Positions 36,190-45,457 of a stretch of 64,000 nucleotides of DNA are shown piece after piece (within the stretch, counting starts at the first letter, position 1; every line of letters starts with the position of its first letter). The notes below the pieces were generated by a model that worked only from the letters and a program-made list of their open reading frames with translations, did not search any database and was not told the DNA's origin. Made by a program: the position numbers and the translations under genes. Origin of the DNA: Aquimarina sp. AU58 (lineage in GTDB: Bacteria; Bacteroidota; Bacteroidia; Flavobacteriales; Flavobacteriaceae); the NCBI RefSeq assembly GCF_900312745.1, contig NZ_OMPD01000013.1, positions 186,001 to 250,000 of the forward strand, in the 5' to 3' direction.

Positions 36190-39042
36190 TTATTTAATTT
36201 CCCACAAAGCTTTTTCTGTTTGCTTCCCATCAGAAATTTCTATTGAATATCTTCCAGTAGGAAGGTAATATTTTCCGTTTTTTCTTTTAGAAACTTCTTC
36301 ATCAGGAAATTCTTTTTCGAGTATATTTTTTCCTTTTTCGGTAATTGTAAGATCGTATTCTGCATAATTAAGTCCCTTATCAGCTTTCGTAGAAAATTTC
36401 TGAAGTACTTTTCCTTCTTCGGTAGTAATTTTAATAGAGAAATCTCCTGATTTTCCAGTATAAAACTTGATAGTAGTTGTTGGTTTATATGGTGTAGACC
36501 ATTTGCTCCACGAAACACCCCATCGATCTGACCACTGCATTGCAGGTACATCAAAAACATAAAGTCCTTTGTTCATTACTTTATTATCAAGAAGTTGTAC
36601 CGCTTCTATATTTGTTTTGTATATACTTCTACCGTGTGTTCCTAATAATAAATCATTAGCTTCTGGTTGGATTACAATATCATGAACCGCTACATTAGGT
36701 AATCCGTTAGAAAAAGCTTGCCAGCTTGCTCCCTTATCTAGTGAAACATAGGCACCATTATCTGTTCCTATATATACTACGTTTTCATTTTTAGGATCTT
36801 CTTTAATCACATTTATTGCAGATATAGGTAAGCTGCTTCCTATGTTTTTCCAACTCTGTCCATAGTTTTCACTTATATAGACATAAGGTTTAAAATCATC
36901 CCATCGATATCCATTTAATGTAACATAAACTCTTTCTTTTTTATGAGAAGAGGCAATTACTCTTGACACCCATAGATCTTTAGGAAAAGAATCCGAAATC
37001 TTGCTCCAACTTCCTCCAGAATTTTTAGTTATATATACTAATCCATCATCACTACCTGTGTAGATCAGTCCAAATTGAAATATAGACTCGGCAATAGTAG
37101 TCAACGTTCCATAAGCAACATTTCCTTTTTTACCACCATTTGTTAAATCATTAGATATGGCAGTCCAGTCATCCCCCTGATTCATCGATCTCATTAATTT
37201 ATTACCTCCTAAATATAAAATATCTTGATTGTGCGGCGATAGTAAAATTGGTGTTTGCCAATTAAATCGATAAGGAGATTCGCCCAATTCGTGTTTAGGT
37301 TGGATATAGATTTGTTCATTCGTTGCACGATGTATTCTAAAATAATTTCCAAACTGAAACCCTGTATATACAATATTTGCATCTCGATCATCAATCTGTA
37401 CCTGCATACCATCACCACCCATAATGCTTTCCCACGGGTAATGACCACTTTGATGCCAGGAGTCATCTTCTTTAGCATTATGTGCTCCTACCCAAACTCC
37501 GTTATCTTGCAATCCGCCATATACATTATATGGTTTTTCATGATCAATATTAATTGCATAAAACTGTCCCACACTAGGTTGATTTGCTTTTATCCAGTGT
37601 TCCCCATCATCATAAGAGATATTTACCCCCCCATCATTACCATTTATCAAGTGCATAGGGTTTTTAGGATTAATCCACAATGAATGGTGGTCAGCATGAA
37701 CATTTTTTCCATTAATATTGGTAAATGTTTTTCCTGCATCTTTAGATTTCAAAATGGGAACTCCAGAAATGTATATATGATCCTTATTAGTAGGGCTTAC
37801 TTGTATCTGAGCAAAATAATATCCATAACTATAAAATAAATCATCGATATAATCTTTATGGGTTTTTGCCCAGGATTTCCCTCCATCATTGCTTCTGTAT
37901 ACTTCTGCTCCTATAACCGGAGTATCAAATAACATTGCATTAGCATTTTCGAGATATTTGGCAAGATCAATTGGTTTTACCGTACCCGCACGCACAAGTT
38001 GCTTTACATTATCTGCTCTATATTTTTCTTGAAACCCATTGGTTTTTAAAAATGCATTCAGTTTTTTGTTTTCCAGTTTTAAAAAAGCTTCTGATGACAT
38101 CGTTTTAAAATCCTCTTTGGTTAATCCGCTGTTACTTTTTTTGGTATCATTTTCCTTTCTTCTGTACTGGCTATCATGTACGGCATATACAGTGTTTTCA
38201 TCAAAAACAGCAAGGCCAATTCTACCTACTCCTTCTCCCGTAGGAAAACCACTTCCTTCTATAGATATTTTATTCCAGGTAGTTCCTGCATCAATACTTT
38301 TATAAATCCCTGATCCTAATCCATTACCTTCAAAATTCCAGGCTTTACGATCTTTATCCCATGCAGCTGCGTACATAATATTATAGTTGCCAGGCGCATA
38401 TGCCAAATCAATAATACCTGTTCGATCATTAATAAACAACGTTTTTTTCCAGGTAGCTCCCCCATCTGTTGTTTTATAGACTCCCCGTTCTTGATTAGAA
38501 GAATATAAGTGTCCGGTTACTCCCACTACTACCTCATCTGGATTATTAGGATTAATAACGATTCTACCTATATGATGTGAGTCGAGTAGTCCTACATTTT
38601 TCCATGTCTTACCATTATCTGTAGATTTTAGAATTCCTATCCCTGCATAGGATGACCTAGACGAATTATTTTCACCGGTTCCTACCCAAATGATATTATT
38701 TTTCCAGTCTACTGCAATATCACCAACATTAATTGTTTCTGCAGCATCAAGAACAGGTTCAAAAGTAGTTCCGTTATTTACGGTATGCCACAACCCTCCA
38801 GAAGCATATCCTACATAAAACTCTGTCGTATTTTCTGGATTTACATCAACATCTACTACACGACCACTCATTACAGTCGGTCCAATATTTTTAAAAGGGA
38901 CATGTTTCACTAAAGAAGACTTTTCCATTTGCTTTTTGTTCAGCAATCCTTTCTGTATCAATTCTGCATTAGTAGCTGGTTGTTGAGAAAAAAGAAAAGA
39001 AAAAAGAAAAAAGAAAAATAATGATGATGTAAATGTTTTCAT
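36190..39042 (-). CDS. VPS10/sortilin-like BNR-repeat propeller protein (glycosyl hydrolase-like)
   Basis: 950 aa. Signal peptide (TSSLFFFFLFSFLFSQ), then many BNR/Asp-box repeats: STDNGKTWKNVG, TTDGGATWKKTL, SNDGGKSWAK, SKDAGKTFTN, SLDKGASWQAF. These build one or two large beta-propellers (about 45-830) of the sortilin/VPS10 type. The last ~110 residues (FYTGKSGDFSIKITTEEG ... GRYSIEISDG) form a beta-sandwich. Proteins like this are common in Bacteroidota and often annotated as glycosyl hydrolases, but I see no catalytic motif I trust. No T9SS tail. Confidence 0.82.
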   Translation of the reverse strand: MKTFTSSLFFFFLFSFLFSQQPATNAELIQKGLLNKKQMEKSSLVKHVPFKNIGPTVMSGRVVDVDVNPENTTEFYVGYASGGLWHTVNNGTTFEPVLDAAETINVGDIAVDWKNNIIWVGTGENNSSRSSYAGIGILKSTDNGKTWKNVGLLDSHHIGRIVINPNNPDEVVVGVTGHLYSSNQERGVYKTTDGGATWKKTLFINDRTGIIDLAYAPGNYNIMYAAAWDKDRKAWNFEGNGLGSGIYKSIDAGTTWNKISIEGSGFPTGEGVGRIGLAVFDENTVYAVHDSQYRRKENDTKKSNSGLTKEDFKTMSSEAFLKLENKKLNAFLKTNGFQEKYRADNVKQLVRAGTVKPIDLAKYLENANAMLFDTPVIGAEVYRSNDGGKSWAKTHKDYIDDLFYSYGYYFAQIQVSPTNKDHIYISGVPILKSKDAGKTFTNINGKNVHADHHSLWINPKNPMHLINGNDGGVNISYDDGEHWIKANQPSVGQFYAINIDHEKPYNVYGGLQDNGVWVGAHNAKEDDSWHQSGHYPWESIMGGDGMQVQIDDRDANIVYTGFQFGNYFRIHRATNEQIYIQPKHELGESPYRFNWQTPILLSPHNQDILYLGGNKLMRSMNQGDDWTAISNDLTNGGKKGNVAYGTLTTIAESIFQFGLIYTGSDDGLVYITKNSGGSWSKISDSFPKDLWVSRVIASSHKKERVYVTLNGYRWDDFKPYVYISENYGQSWKNIGSSLPISAINVIKEDPKNENVVYIGTDNGAYVSLDKGASWQAFSNGLPNVAVHDIVIQPEANDLLLGTHGRSIYKTNIEAVQLLDNKVMNKGLYVFDVPAMQWSDRWGVSWSKWSTPYKPTTTIKFYTGKSGDFSIKITTEEGKVLQKFSTKADKGLNYAEYDLTITEKGKNILEKEFPDEEVSKRKNGKYYLPTGRYSIEISDGKQTEKALWEIK

Positions 39043-39227
39043 TTTGATGGGTGTTTAGTGCGCTGAAAATAGATATTGTTATAACAAAGTCAAAATTTTT
39101 AGATATTGTTTAACAATCCTTTGTTTTAAAACAATAATCACAAAGCACTAAGGATAGTGTTCTTTTTTTGTGTTTCTCGTAAATTTTTAGTTAATTTATT
39201 AAGTACTAATCAATTAAACACACAATC

Positions 39228-39509
39228 ATGGAAGAGTATTTACCATTAATTATTCAATTAATCAGCGGGGCCGTTGGAGGAAATATCGCAGGCTCATTAC
39301 TAAAAAATGTATCCTTAGGTAAAGTAGGGAATTCAATTCTGGGAATACTCGGAGGAGGTTTAGGTGGGTATTTGCTAAATTACCTGGGAATAGGTACTTC
39401 TGGCGGAATGGATTTGTCTGGGATACTAGGAAGCATTGCAGGTGGTGGTGTCGGAGGTGGTGTGTTAATGGCTATAATAGGTTTAATCAAAAATGCAATA
39501 AGCAAATAA
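39228..39509 (+). CDS. Small glycine-rich membrane protein
   Basis: 93 aa, almost all Gly, Ile, Leu and Ser, with GxxxG-type patterns (SGAVGGNIAGSLL, GILGGGLGGYLL, SIAGGGVGGGVLMAIIG). Two or three membrane helices with tight glycine packing are likely. I recall similar short proteins in many Bacteroidota, of unknown role. Bacteriocin-like composition is noted, but there is no leader or immunity gene. It has its own terminator. Confidence 0.75.
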   Translation: MEEYLPLIIQLISGAVGGNIAGSLLKNVSLGKVGNSILGILGGGLGGYLLNYLGIGTSGGMDLSGILGSIAGGGVGGGVLMAIIGLIKNAISK

Positions 39510-39554
39510 AAATACATTCATATTAACAAAAAAAGTAAGGTAAATTCAATATTT

Positions 39555-39591
39555 AAAAAAGGAACTCATAAGATTTTGAGTTCCTTTTTTT
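39555..39591. terminator. Terminator of the glycine-rich membrane protein gene
   Basis: Perfect 14-bp stem AAAAAAGGAACTCA / TGAGTTCCTTTTTT, 8-nt loop, 46 bp after the stop. Confidence 0.9.
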
Positions 39592-39693
39592 ATTACGCAA
39601 ATAATAATCATATTTTTGAAGAAAATCAGTATTCTTAATCCTCGTTTGGTCTAGAGGGCTTATGAGGTTTGTAATTAAACAACATATCATACA

Positions 39694-40986
39694 ATGAAAT
39701 ATCACCAGATCGATAGCAATCTCTTCATCAAAAATCGTAAAAACTTTGCTGCACAAATGAAATCCAATAGCATTGCTATATTTAATAGTAATGATATATA
39801 TCCAATTAGTGCCGATAGTACTATGCCTTTTGAGCAGCATAGAGATATTTTTTACCTAAGTGGCGTTGATCAGGAAGAAAGTGTATTGTTACTTTTTCCT
39901 GATGCTCCTAAGGAAAAGCATCGTGAGATTTTATTTCTAAAAGAAACCAATGAGCATATTGCAATTTGGGAAGGTGAAAAACTAACCAAAGAACGAGCTT
40001 TTGATGTTTCGGGAATCAGAACCGTATATTGGCTTCAGGATTTAGAGAAGATTTTCTTTGAAGTCATGACGCAGTGTGAAACTGTATATGTAAACACTAA
40101 TGAGCACTACAGATCAAGTGTAGAAACAGAAACTCGTGAAGATCGTTTTACCAAATGGTGGAAAGCAAAATATCCTGCACATGCCGTAGCAAAAAGCAAT
40201 CCTATTTTACAACGATTACGTGCAATAAAAGATCCTATCGAAATTGAGCTTATGCAAACAGCTTGTAATATTACCGAAAAAGGATTTCGAAGACTTTTAA
40301 GCTTTGTAAAACCTGATGTTTGGGAATATAATATTGAAGCCGAATTGTTGCATGAATTTATCAATAATAGATCTAAAGGTTTTGCGTATACTCCTATAAT
40401 CGCAAGCGGAAACAATGCCAATGTGCTTCACTATATAGAAAATAATCAACCCTGTAAAGCAGGTGATTTAATCCTTATGGATGTTGCTGCAGAATATGCC
40501 AATTACTCTAGTGATTTGTCTCGTACAATTCCGGTATCAGGAAAATACTCTAAACGTCAGCGAGATGTTTATAATGCTGTACTTCGAGTTAAAAATGAAG
40601 CTACCAAAATGTTGATTCCAGGAACTATTTGGGCCGATTATCATGTTGAAGTTGGTAAAATTATGACATCTGAATTATTAGGATTAGGGCTTATAGATAA
40701 GGCCGATGTGCAGAAGGAAGATCCAGAATGGCCTGCGTACAAAAAATACTTTATGCATGGTACCTCTCATCACATAGGATTAGACACCCATGATTATGGT
40801 ATCCTCACCGAGCCTATGCAAGCAAATATGGTGTTTACTGTTGAGCCCGGGATTTATATTCCTGATGAAGGTTTTGGAATTCGTATTGAAGATGATGTAG
40901 TAATACAGGAAAAAGGAGAACCTTTTAACCTCATGGCTAATATTCCTATTGAAGCTGAAGAAATTGAAGAATTAATGAATAATTAG
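39694..40986 (+). CDS. pepP: Xaa-Pro aminopeptidase (M24B, aminopeptidase P family)
   Basis: 430 aa. The N-terminal creatinase-like domain (about 1-170) has the aminopeptidase P N pattern FEQHRDIFYLSGVDQEES. The C-terminal pita-bread domain carries the five metal ligands: Asp in LMDVAAEY and Asp in SSDLSRTIPV (about 262 and 273), His in HGTSHHIGLDTHD, Glu in TVEPGIYIP and Glu in IRIEDDVV. It releases N-terminal residues in front of proline, in the cytosol. It is a single gene with a terminator at 41010. Confidence 0.93.
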   Translation: MKYHQIDSNLFIKNRKNFAAQMKSNSIAIFNSNDIYPISADSTMPFEQHRDIFYLSGVDQEESVLLLFPDAPKEKHREILFLKETNEHIAIWEGEKLTKERAFDVSGIRTVYWLQDLEKIFFEVMTQCETVYVNTNEHYRSSVETETREDRFTKWWKAKYPAHAVAKSNPILQRLRAIKDPIEIELMQTACNITEKGFRRLLSFVKPDVWEYNIEAELLHEFINNRSKGFAYTPIIASGNNANVLHYIENNQPCKAGDLILMDVAAEYANYSSDLSRTIPVSGKYSKRQRDVYNAVLRVKNEATKMLIPGTIWADYHVEVGKIMTSELLGLGLIDKADVQKEDPEWPAYKKYFMHGTSHHIGLDTHDYGILTEPMQANMVFTVEPGIYIPDEGFGIRIEDDVVIQEKGEPFNLMANIPIEAEEIEELMNN

Positions 40987-41009
40987 AATTCGATAAAATC
41001 AAATATATG

Positions 41010-41040
41010 CCCCATCCATATTTTTATGTGTGGGGTTTTT
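41010..41040 (+). terminator. Terminator of the aminopeptidase gene
   Basis: Hairpin CCCCA-tc-CATA / TATG-tg-TGGGG followed by five T, 24 bp after the stop. Confidence 0.8.
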
Positions 41041-41142
41041 ACTATCTCCTAAACACAACTCAAAACTCGGTGGTAAAGCCGTAAAGTAATCTCTCTTATT
41101 TTTTTTAGTTTAGTCGAACACAACTCTAAAACCTGTTCTATC

Positions 41143-41535
41143 ATGAAAAAACTTCTTCTTTGTTTTTTTATCATTGCTTTTTGCAATGCTTGCACTAAAA
41201 AAAATAAATCACCATTAGTTGGTAAATGGAAGCTAACACACGTACTGGTAGATCCTGGAAATGGAAAAGGAGCCTTCCAAAAAGCAAACCAGGAAAAAGT
41301 TATCGAATTCTTTGATGATGGCACCTTAAAGACAAACGTATCTTACTGCCCATTAGATGATGATAAAACTATCGGAATGTCTGGAACATATGACATGAAT
41401 CATACTCTACTTATTGTTCCTTGTACATCTTCAGACTCTAAAATAAATTTTGAAATAAATGAGTCCATGTTGATCATCGATTATCCGACGCAGTGTATGG
41501 AGCCTTGCAAAGAAAAGTATACTAAAATTGATTGA
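41143..41535 (+). CDS. Lipocalin-like lipoprotein
   Basis: 130 aa. Signal MKKLLLCFFIIAFCNAC with Cys17 as the lipid site, then KNKSPLVGKWKLTHVL, the G-x-W-K-L start of lipocalin-like domains, and beta strands with KVIEFFDDGTLKT and MSGTYDMNHTLLIV. Four Cys in the second half (CPLDDD, VPCTSS, TQCMEPCKEKY) may form disulfides. It is likely a periplasmic or membrane-attached small-ligand binder; the ligand is unknown. Confidence 0.78.
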   Translation: MKKLLLCFFIIAFCNACTKKNKSPLVGKWKLTHVLVDPGNGKGAFQKANQEKVIEFFDDGTLKTNVSYCPLDDDKTIGMSGTYDMNHTLLIVPCTSSDSKINFEINESMLIIDYPTQCMEPCKEKYTKID

Positions 41536-41632
41536 TGCATTCTTTTTTAAACAATCGAACTAAATTCAAAATTTACATAAATCCTTACAATCACTATTAA
41601 AATGCTCTCACTTTGTTATATAAGGAAATACT

Positions 41633-41665
41633 AGACCTCACACGTTTTGAAAACGTGTGAGGTCT
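41633..41665. repeat. REP-like palindrome (33 bp)
   Basis: AGACCTCACACGTTTT (41633-41648), one base, then its exact complement (41650-41665). There is no T-run, so a terminator is unlikely. A GACCTCACA...TTTT-type palindrome is a dispersed repeat that I recall in Flavobacteriaceae. The rest of 41536-41789 shows nothing else. Confidence 0.7.
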
Positions 41666-41789
41666 TCTTAATTTCATAGAAATAAATGAAGAGTTTCTCG
41701 TGATTGATAAAAACCGTATTTCTTTTGTTGACTTTGATATCAGTATTTAAATACTTTTGACTCTTAATTAAAATTTTAAATGGTATGGT

Positions 41790-43493
41790 ATGTCTGTAAA
41801 ACTACTTAGGAGCATTGTCATTCTTTCTGTCACGTTTTTAGGATATGGGCAATCTTTTCAGGTTTCCGATTCCTTGATGCAAAAAACATATAAACAGCTT
41901 AGTGAAAACTTTCATGCAAGTTTAGATAGTAATATACCAGCAGCAAGGTTATATGCCCGGGCTTATTTTAACAAAGGAAAAAACAGTAAAGACAGTAGTC
42001 GCATAGCTTGGTCTTATGTCTATAAAAGTCTATTGTATAATGATTCGAAAAAAAGAAAAATAGAAGCTTTAGACAGTGCTGTTTTTTTCGGAAAAAATAT
42101 AGTTAAAAAGAATCATCCAGAGGTCTTCTATAACAAAAGAGCGATTGCCTATGGGGAGTTTGGGGATCTTAATCATAGTCTTAAAGACTACTTAACAGCA
42201 TTAGATTACTCTAGAAAAAACAATAATGTACCGTATATATACCTTCTTAAGCATAATATCGCAAATCTAAAAAGGAAACTAGGAAAATATAATGAGGCCA
42301 AAAAACTATTCAAAGAATGTATCGTTTATGAAAAAAGCATCAAAAACAAAACAAAACGAGATACTATCTCTTATCTGTTAACACTAACAGAACTCGTCTC
42401 TGTATATAGATTAAATAATCAAATAGATTCTGCAAAAATTTTAAACAAAGAAGGAGTTAAATTATCTAAGGGAAAGCCCGTTGAATTTCTGTTCGATTTA
42501 AATGATGGTATTCTAGATTATTACAACCAGAAATATAGTTTAGTAATAAAAAAAATTAAACCAATATTACCCAAAATTATCAACCCAGAAAGAGGATATG
42601 AAAGTACTACAGATTTAATTAACGCATATCTATATTTAGGAAATTCTAATAAAAGCTTAGGTAAAACCTCAGAATCTATTACTTATTTCAAGAAAATAGA
42701 TTCTATCTCTAAAACTTTAAATTATTTTTTACCCGAAAGTAGAGCTGCCTATGTAGAGTTGGTTGATTATTACAAATCTATTGGTGACCATACCAATCAA
42801 TTACTGTATATAAATAAACTACTAAGTGCAGATAGTGTTTTAATAAAGGATTATTGGATCCTTAATGATAAGCTTTTAAGAGAATTTGACACCAGGGAGC
42901 TTCTTGAACAAAAACAGAAAATCATAGCTTCATTAGAAAAAGAAAACAATAAGATATCCTCTCAAAATATTATCATATCAATACTTCTGTTATTAAGTCT
43001 AATCGGTATTGTTTACTATTATTATCGGCAACAACTTTACAAAAAAAGATTTTTAAAACTCTTACAACAAATCTCTGATCAAAACCAAAAAAAAGACCAA
43101 TCTACAGATGATCCTACTCCTTCATCAATTAACAAAGAAACTGTAGACAAACTGCTTGATAAGCTTCAGCAATTTGAAGAAAAAAAAGAGTTTTTAAAGC
43201 CTCTAACATCAAAAGATCTTGCCAAAAAGTTTGAATCAAACTCTAGTTATCTCTCTAAAGTGGTCAATACTTTTAAAGAAAAAAGCTTTAGCAATTATAT
43301 CAACGATTTACGAATCGATTTTGTAATCGAAAAATTAAATGAGGATTCGATATTTAGAAAATATACAGTGCAGGCCATTGCACAAGAAATCGGCTTTAAT
43401 AATTCTGAAGCATTTTCTAAAGCATTCTATAAAAAGACTGGGATTTATCCCTCCTATTTTATTAAAGAGCTAGAAAAGCAAAAAAAATCGTAA
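41790..43493 (+). CDS. Transmembrane TPR-AraC one-component regulator 2
   Basis: 567 aa, a paralogue of the 24844 gene with the same layout: signal peptide (about 1-21, ending LGYGQ), periplasmic TPR region (about 45-375; NHSLKDYLTALDYSRKN, YNEAKKLFKEC), membrane helix (about 391-409; IIISILLLLSLIGIVYYYY) and a cytoplasmic AraC-type DNA-binding domain (about 470-560; NYINDLRIDFVIEKL, GFNNSEAFSKAFYKKTG). It stands alone, with no precursor peptide or dyad of the 26576 type that I could find beside it. Confidence 0.85.
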   Translation: MSVKLLRSIVILSVTFLGYGQSFQVSDSLMQKTYKQLSENFHASLDSNIPAARLYARAYFNKGKNSKDSSRIAWSYVYKSLLYNDSKKRKIEALDSAVFFGKNIVKKNHPEVFYNKRAIAYGEFGDLNHSLKDYLTALDYSRKNNNVPYIYLLKHNIANLKRKLGKYNEAKKLFKECIVYEKSIKNKTKRDTISYLLTLTELVSVYRLNNQIDSAKILNKEGVKLSKGKPVEFLFDLNDGILDYYNQKYSLVIKKIKPILPKIINPERGYESTTDLINAYLYLGNSNKSLGKTSESITYFKKIDSISKTLNYFLPESRAAYVELVDYYKSIGDHTNQLLYINKLLSADSVLIKDYWILNDKLLREFDTRELLEQKQKIIASLEKENNKISSQNIIISILLLLSLIGIVYYYYRQQLYKKRFLKLLQQISDQNQKKDQSTDDPTPSSINKETVDKLLDKLQQFEEKKEFLKPLTSKDLAKKFESNSSYLSKVVNTFKEKSFSNYINDLRIDFVIEKLNEDSIFRKYTVQAIAQEIGFNNSEAFSKAFYKKTGIYPSYFIKELEKQKKS

Positions 43494-43584
43494 AGCTAAT
43501 CAGTCTTCTTGTAGATATTTTTACACATCTATAGAATATTTTCTATACTTCCTTCGTTGAATACAAAAACTCTCTTTTTATATT

Positions 43585-43968
43585 ATGCAACGAATGAAAA
43601 TCACTGCTGGTCACCAGCAAGCTATGCCGTATATAGTAGTCGAAAAAGCTGAAGATTTTATTGATTTCATTCGAAAAATCTTTCAGGCACAGGAAATGAT
43701 ACGAAGCCTCGATGTTGATAATAGAATACAACATTCAGAAATTAGAATCGGCGATACTACTATTCTTCTTACAGAAGCTTCAAAACATAATCCTGCACAT
43801 CCCGGTTGTATGTATGTCTATGTAAAAGATACTGATCAAACGTATTATGAAGCAATAGATGCAGGGGCCAAACCCTTGATGGAACCTATGGAAGAAGATT
43901 ATGGCGCCAGAGGAGCTGGTTTTCGAGATCCATTTGGTAACACCTGGTGGATTGCTACATTAAATTAA
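43585..43968 (+). CDS. VOC (glyoxalase/bleomycin-resistance) superfamily protein
   Basis: 127 aa. The paired beta-alpha-beta-beta-beta pattern is visible: AMPYIVVEKAEDFIDFIRKIF, HSEIRIGDTTILLTEA, then MYVYVKDTDQTYYEAIDAGA and the closing GFRDPFGNTWWIAT typical of the PhnB/YdcG-like group. Metal-ligand positions are only partly clear. The substrate is unknown. It lies alone between the TPR-AraC gene and the convergent peroxidase gene. Confidence 0.85.
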   Translation: MQRMKITAGHQQAMPYIVVEKAEDFIDFIRKIFQAQEMIRSLDVDNRIQHSEIRIGDTTILLTEASKHNPAHPGCMYVYVKDTDQTYYEAIDAGAKPLMEPMEEDYGARGAGFRDPFGNTWWIATLN

Positions 43969-43995
43969 GTTTGATCAAAAACGATTACGCTATAT

Positions 43996-45339
43996 TTAGT
44001 TACATCCTAAGTCTTGTTGAGATTGCACATCATTAACCGGAAAGCATAATCCTGATTTCAATGTTTCAGGTACATATCGATTAAGATCAGTATCCCGTAA
44101 ACTGATTTCAATAAAAGCTGTGAGGTTGTCTATTTCCTGATCTGTCAAATCAATAGTCCCAAATTGAGTTGCCAGATTTTCGGCAGCTACTTCGGTAGAT
44201 TGAGGAACTCCTTTATTTTTATATACCACAACATCTCTTACCGATGTAAATGTGCCTCCATGGCCATAAAAACCATTATCAGTCAGATTATAAAGAGTTG
44301 GTGTTTTAAATTTATAATTATCATTTGGATTTTTAGTAAAACCTCCTCTTCCTTTCTTTACATTTTCAAAACCTGCACTATCTAACACCAATGCTTTATC
44401 AGAATTATCAAAATCTCCCATCCCAAAAGCATGAAAGCTTTTATCATTTAGTGCCGGGCCAGTATGACATTGGTAACATTTTCCGTTTCCAAAAAATGCA
44501 ATTGCTCCTTTCTTTTCTGCCTCACTCATAGCATCATAATCTCCTTTTAACCATTCTTGCCAAGGCGATTTATTCGCAAGCAATGTTCTTTCATAAGCAG
44601 CCATGGCAAGTCCTGCATTCTTGGTAGTATACCGCTCGCTTTCTATAATATCACCAAAAGCCTTATCAAACATTTCTTTATATCCTAGTGTATTTACAAA
44701 ATCCTCATCAATTAGTAATCTATGAACCCCCTGACCTTTTATAGCCTGAACTTCTATACCTTGAAATCCTAGAAAATTCTCTTGAATATTTGCCCAATTA
44801 CTTTCTGTTCCTGCATTAGTTCCTGTACCTCCAAATTGCCCATTCCATAACATTACATCTTGGTATGCTACATTTAAAAGAGTAGGAGAGCGAAGTGGCT
44901 GGATGTCTACAGAATCCACAGGAACATTGGTATTTATTACTCTACCATTACCATTGGTTCCAAAACCTACACCACATTCTCCAATACCTTGCCTTAATCC
45001 AGAGCTAAACCCCGCAGCAACTTGATGACAAGAAGCACAAGAATATGTAGCTTTCATCTCATCTATTTTTGGGTTTTTGCCAAGAGCTGTTTCATGTAAT
45101 AATAACTTTCCTAGCTCAACTTTTTCCCTGGTAATTGGATTTAGAGGGTCTTGAGGTATTTTAAGGTAATCATCACTTTTCGGTAAGATAAAATAAGCAA
45201 TGCCTTTATCTTCAGAAATGTCGGTTAAAAGAGTTTTTAAATCTTTATCCAAACCTGATGCTATAGGTACATAGTCATCATCATTAGAACAAGAAAATAA
45301 AAATAATGTAATAAGTATAAGAGTAGTTATTTTTCCCAT
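43996..45339 (-). CDS. Di-heme cytochrome c peroxidase-family lipoprotein
   Basis: 447 aa from the ATG at 45339; the frame runs to 45393, but the lipoprotein signal MGKITTLILITLFLFSC starts here. Two heme sites are visible, CASCH in YSCASCHQVAAG and CYQCH in GKCYQCHTGPA, with a third-region TPTLYNLTDNGFYGHGGTF that usually supplies the distal ligand. The family (CcpA/MauG) reduces peroxide or oxidises protein side chains in the periplasm or at the surface. No MbnP-like partner is adjacent, in contrast to the gene at 55847. Confidence 0.87.
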   Translation of the reverse strand: MGKITTLILITLFLFSCSNDDDYVPIASGLDKDLKTLLTDISEDKGIAYFILPKSDDYLKIPQDPLNPITREKVELGKLLLHETALGKNPKIDEMKATYSCASCHQVAAGFSSGLRQGIGECGVGFGTNGNGRVINTNVPVDSVDIQPLRSPTLLNVAYQDVMLWNGQFGGTGTNAGTESNWANIQENFLGFQGIEVQAIKGQGVHRLLIDEDFVNTLGYKEMFDKAFGDIIESERYTTKNAGLAMAAYERTLLANKSPWQEWLKGDYDAMSEAEKKGAIAFFGNGKCYQCHTGPALNDKSFHAFGMGDFDNSDKALVLDSAGFENVKKGRGGFTKNPNDNYKFKTPTLYNLTDNGFYGHGGTFTSVRDVVVYKNKGVPQSTEVAAENLATQFGTIDLTDQEIDNLTAFIEISLRDTDLNRYVPETLKSGLCFPVNDVQSQQDLGCN

Positions 45340-45457
45340 AGATTTCCCTTTATATGAAATATTAAGATTTGTTTTCCGGCGCGAATGTAACAAAAACTAA
45401 TACAATACAAAAGGGGAAATCACCCCTAAAAACCTTTAATTTTTATCTTTAGAGAAA

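Noticed and set aside
39228..39509. Bacteriocin call for the glycine-rich 93-aa protein
   Set aside because: No double-glycine leader, immunity gene or transporter; it looks like a plain small membrane protein.
39635..39665. tRNA-like stretch with CCTCG and GGTCTAGAGG
   Set aside because: It cannot be folded into a full cloverleaf, lacks the T-loop GGTTCGAAT and is too short.
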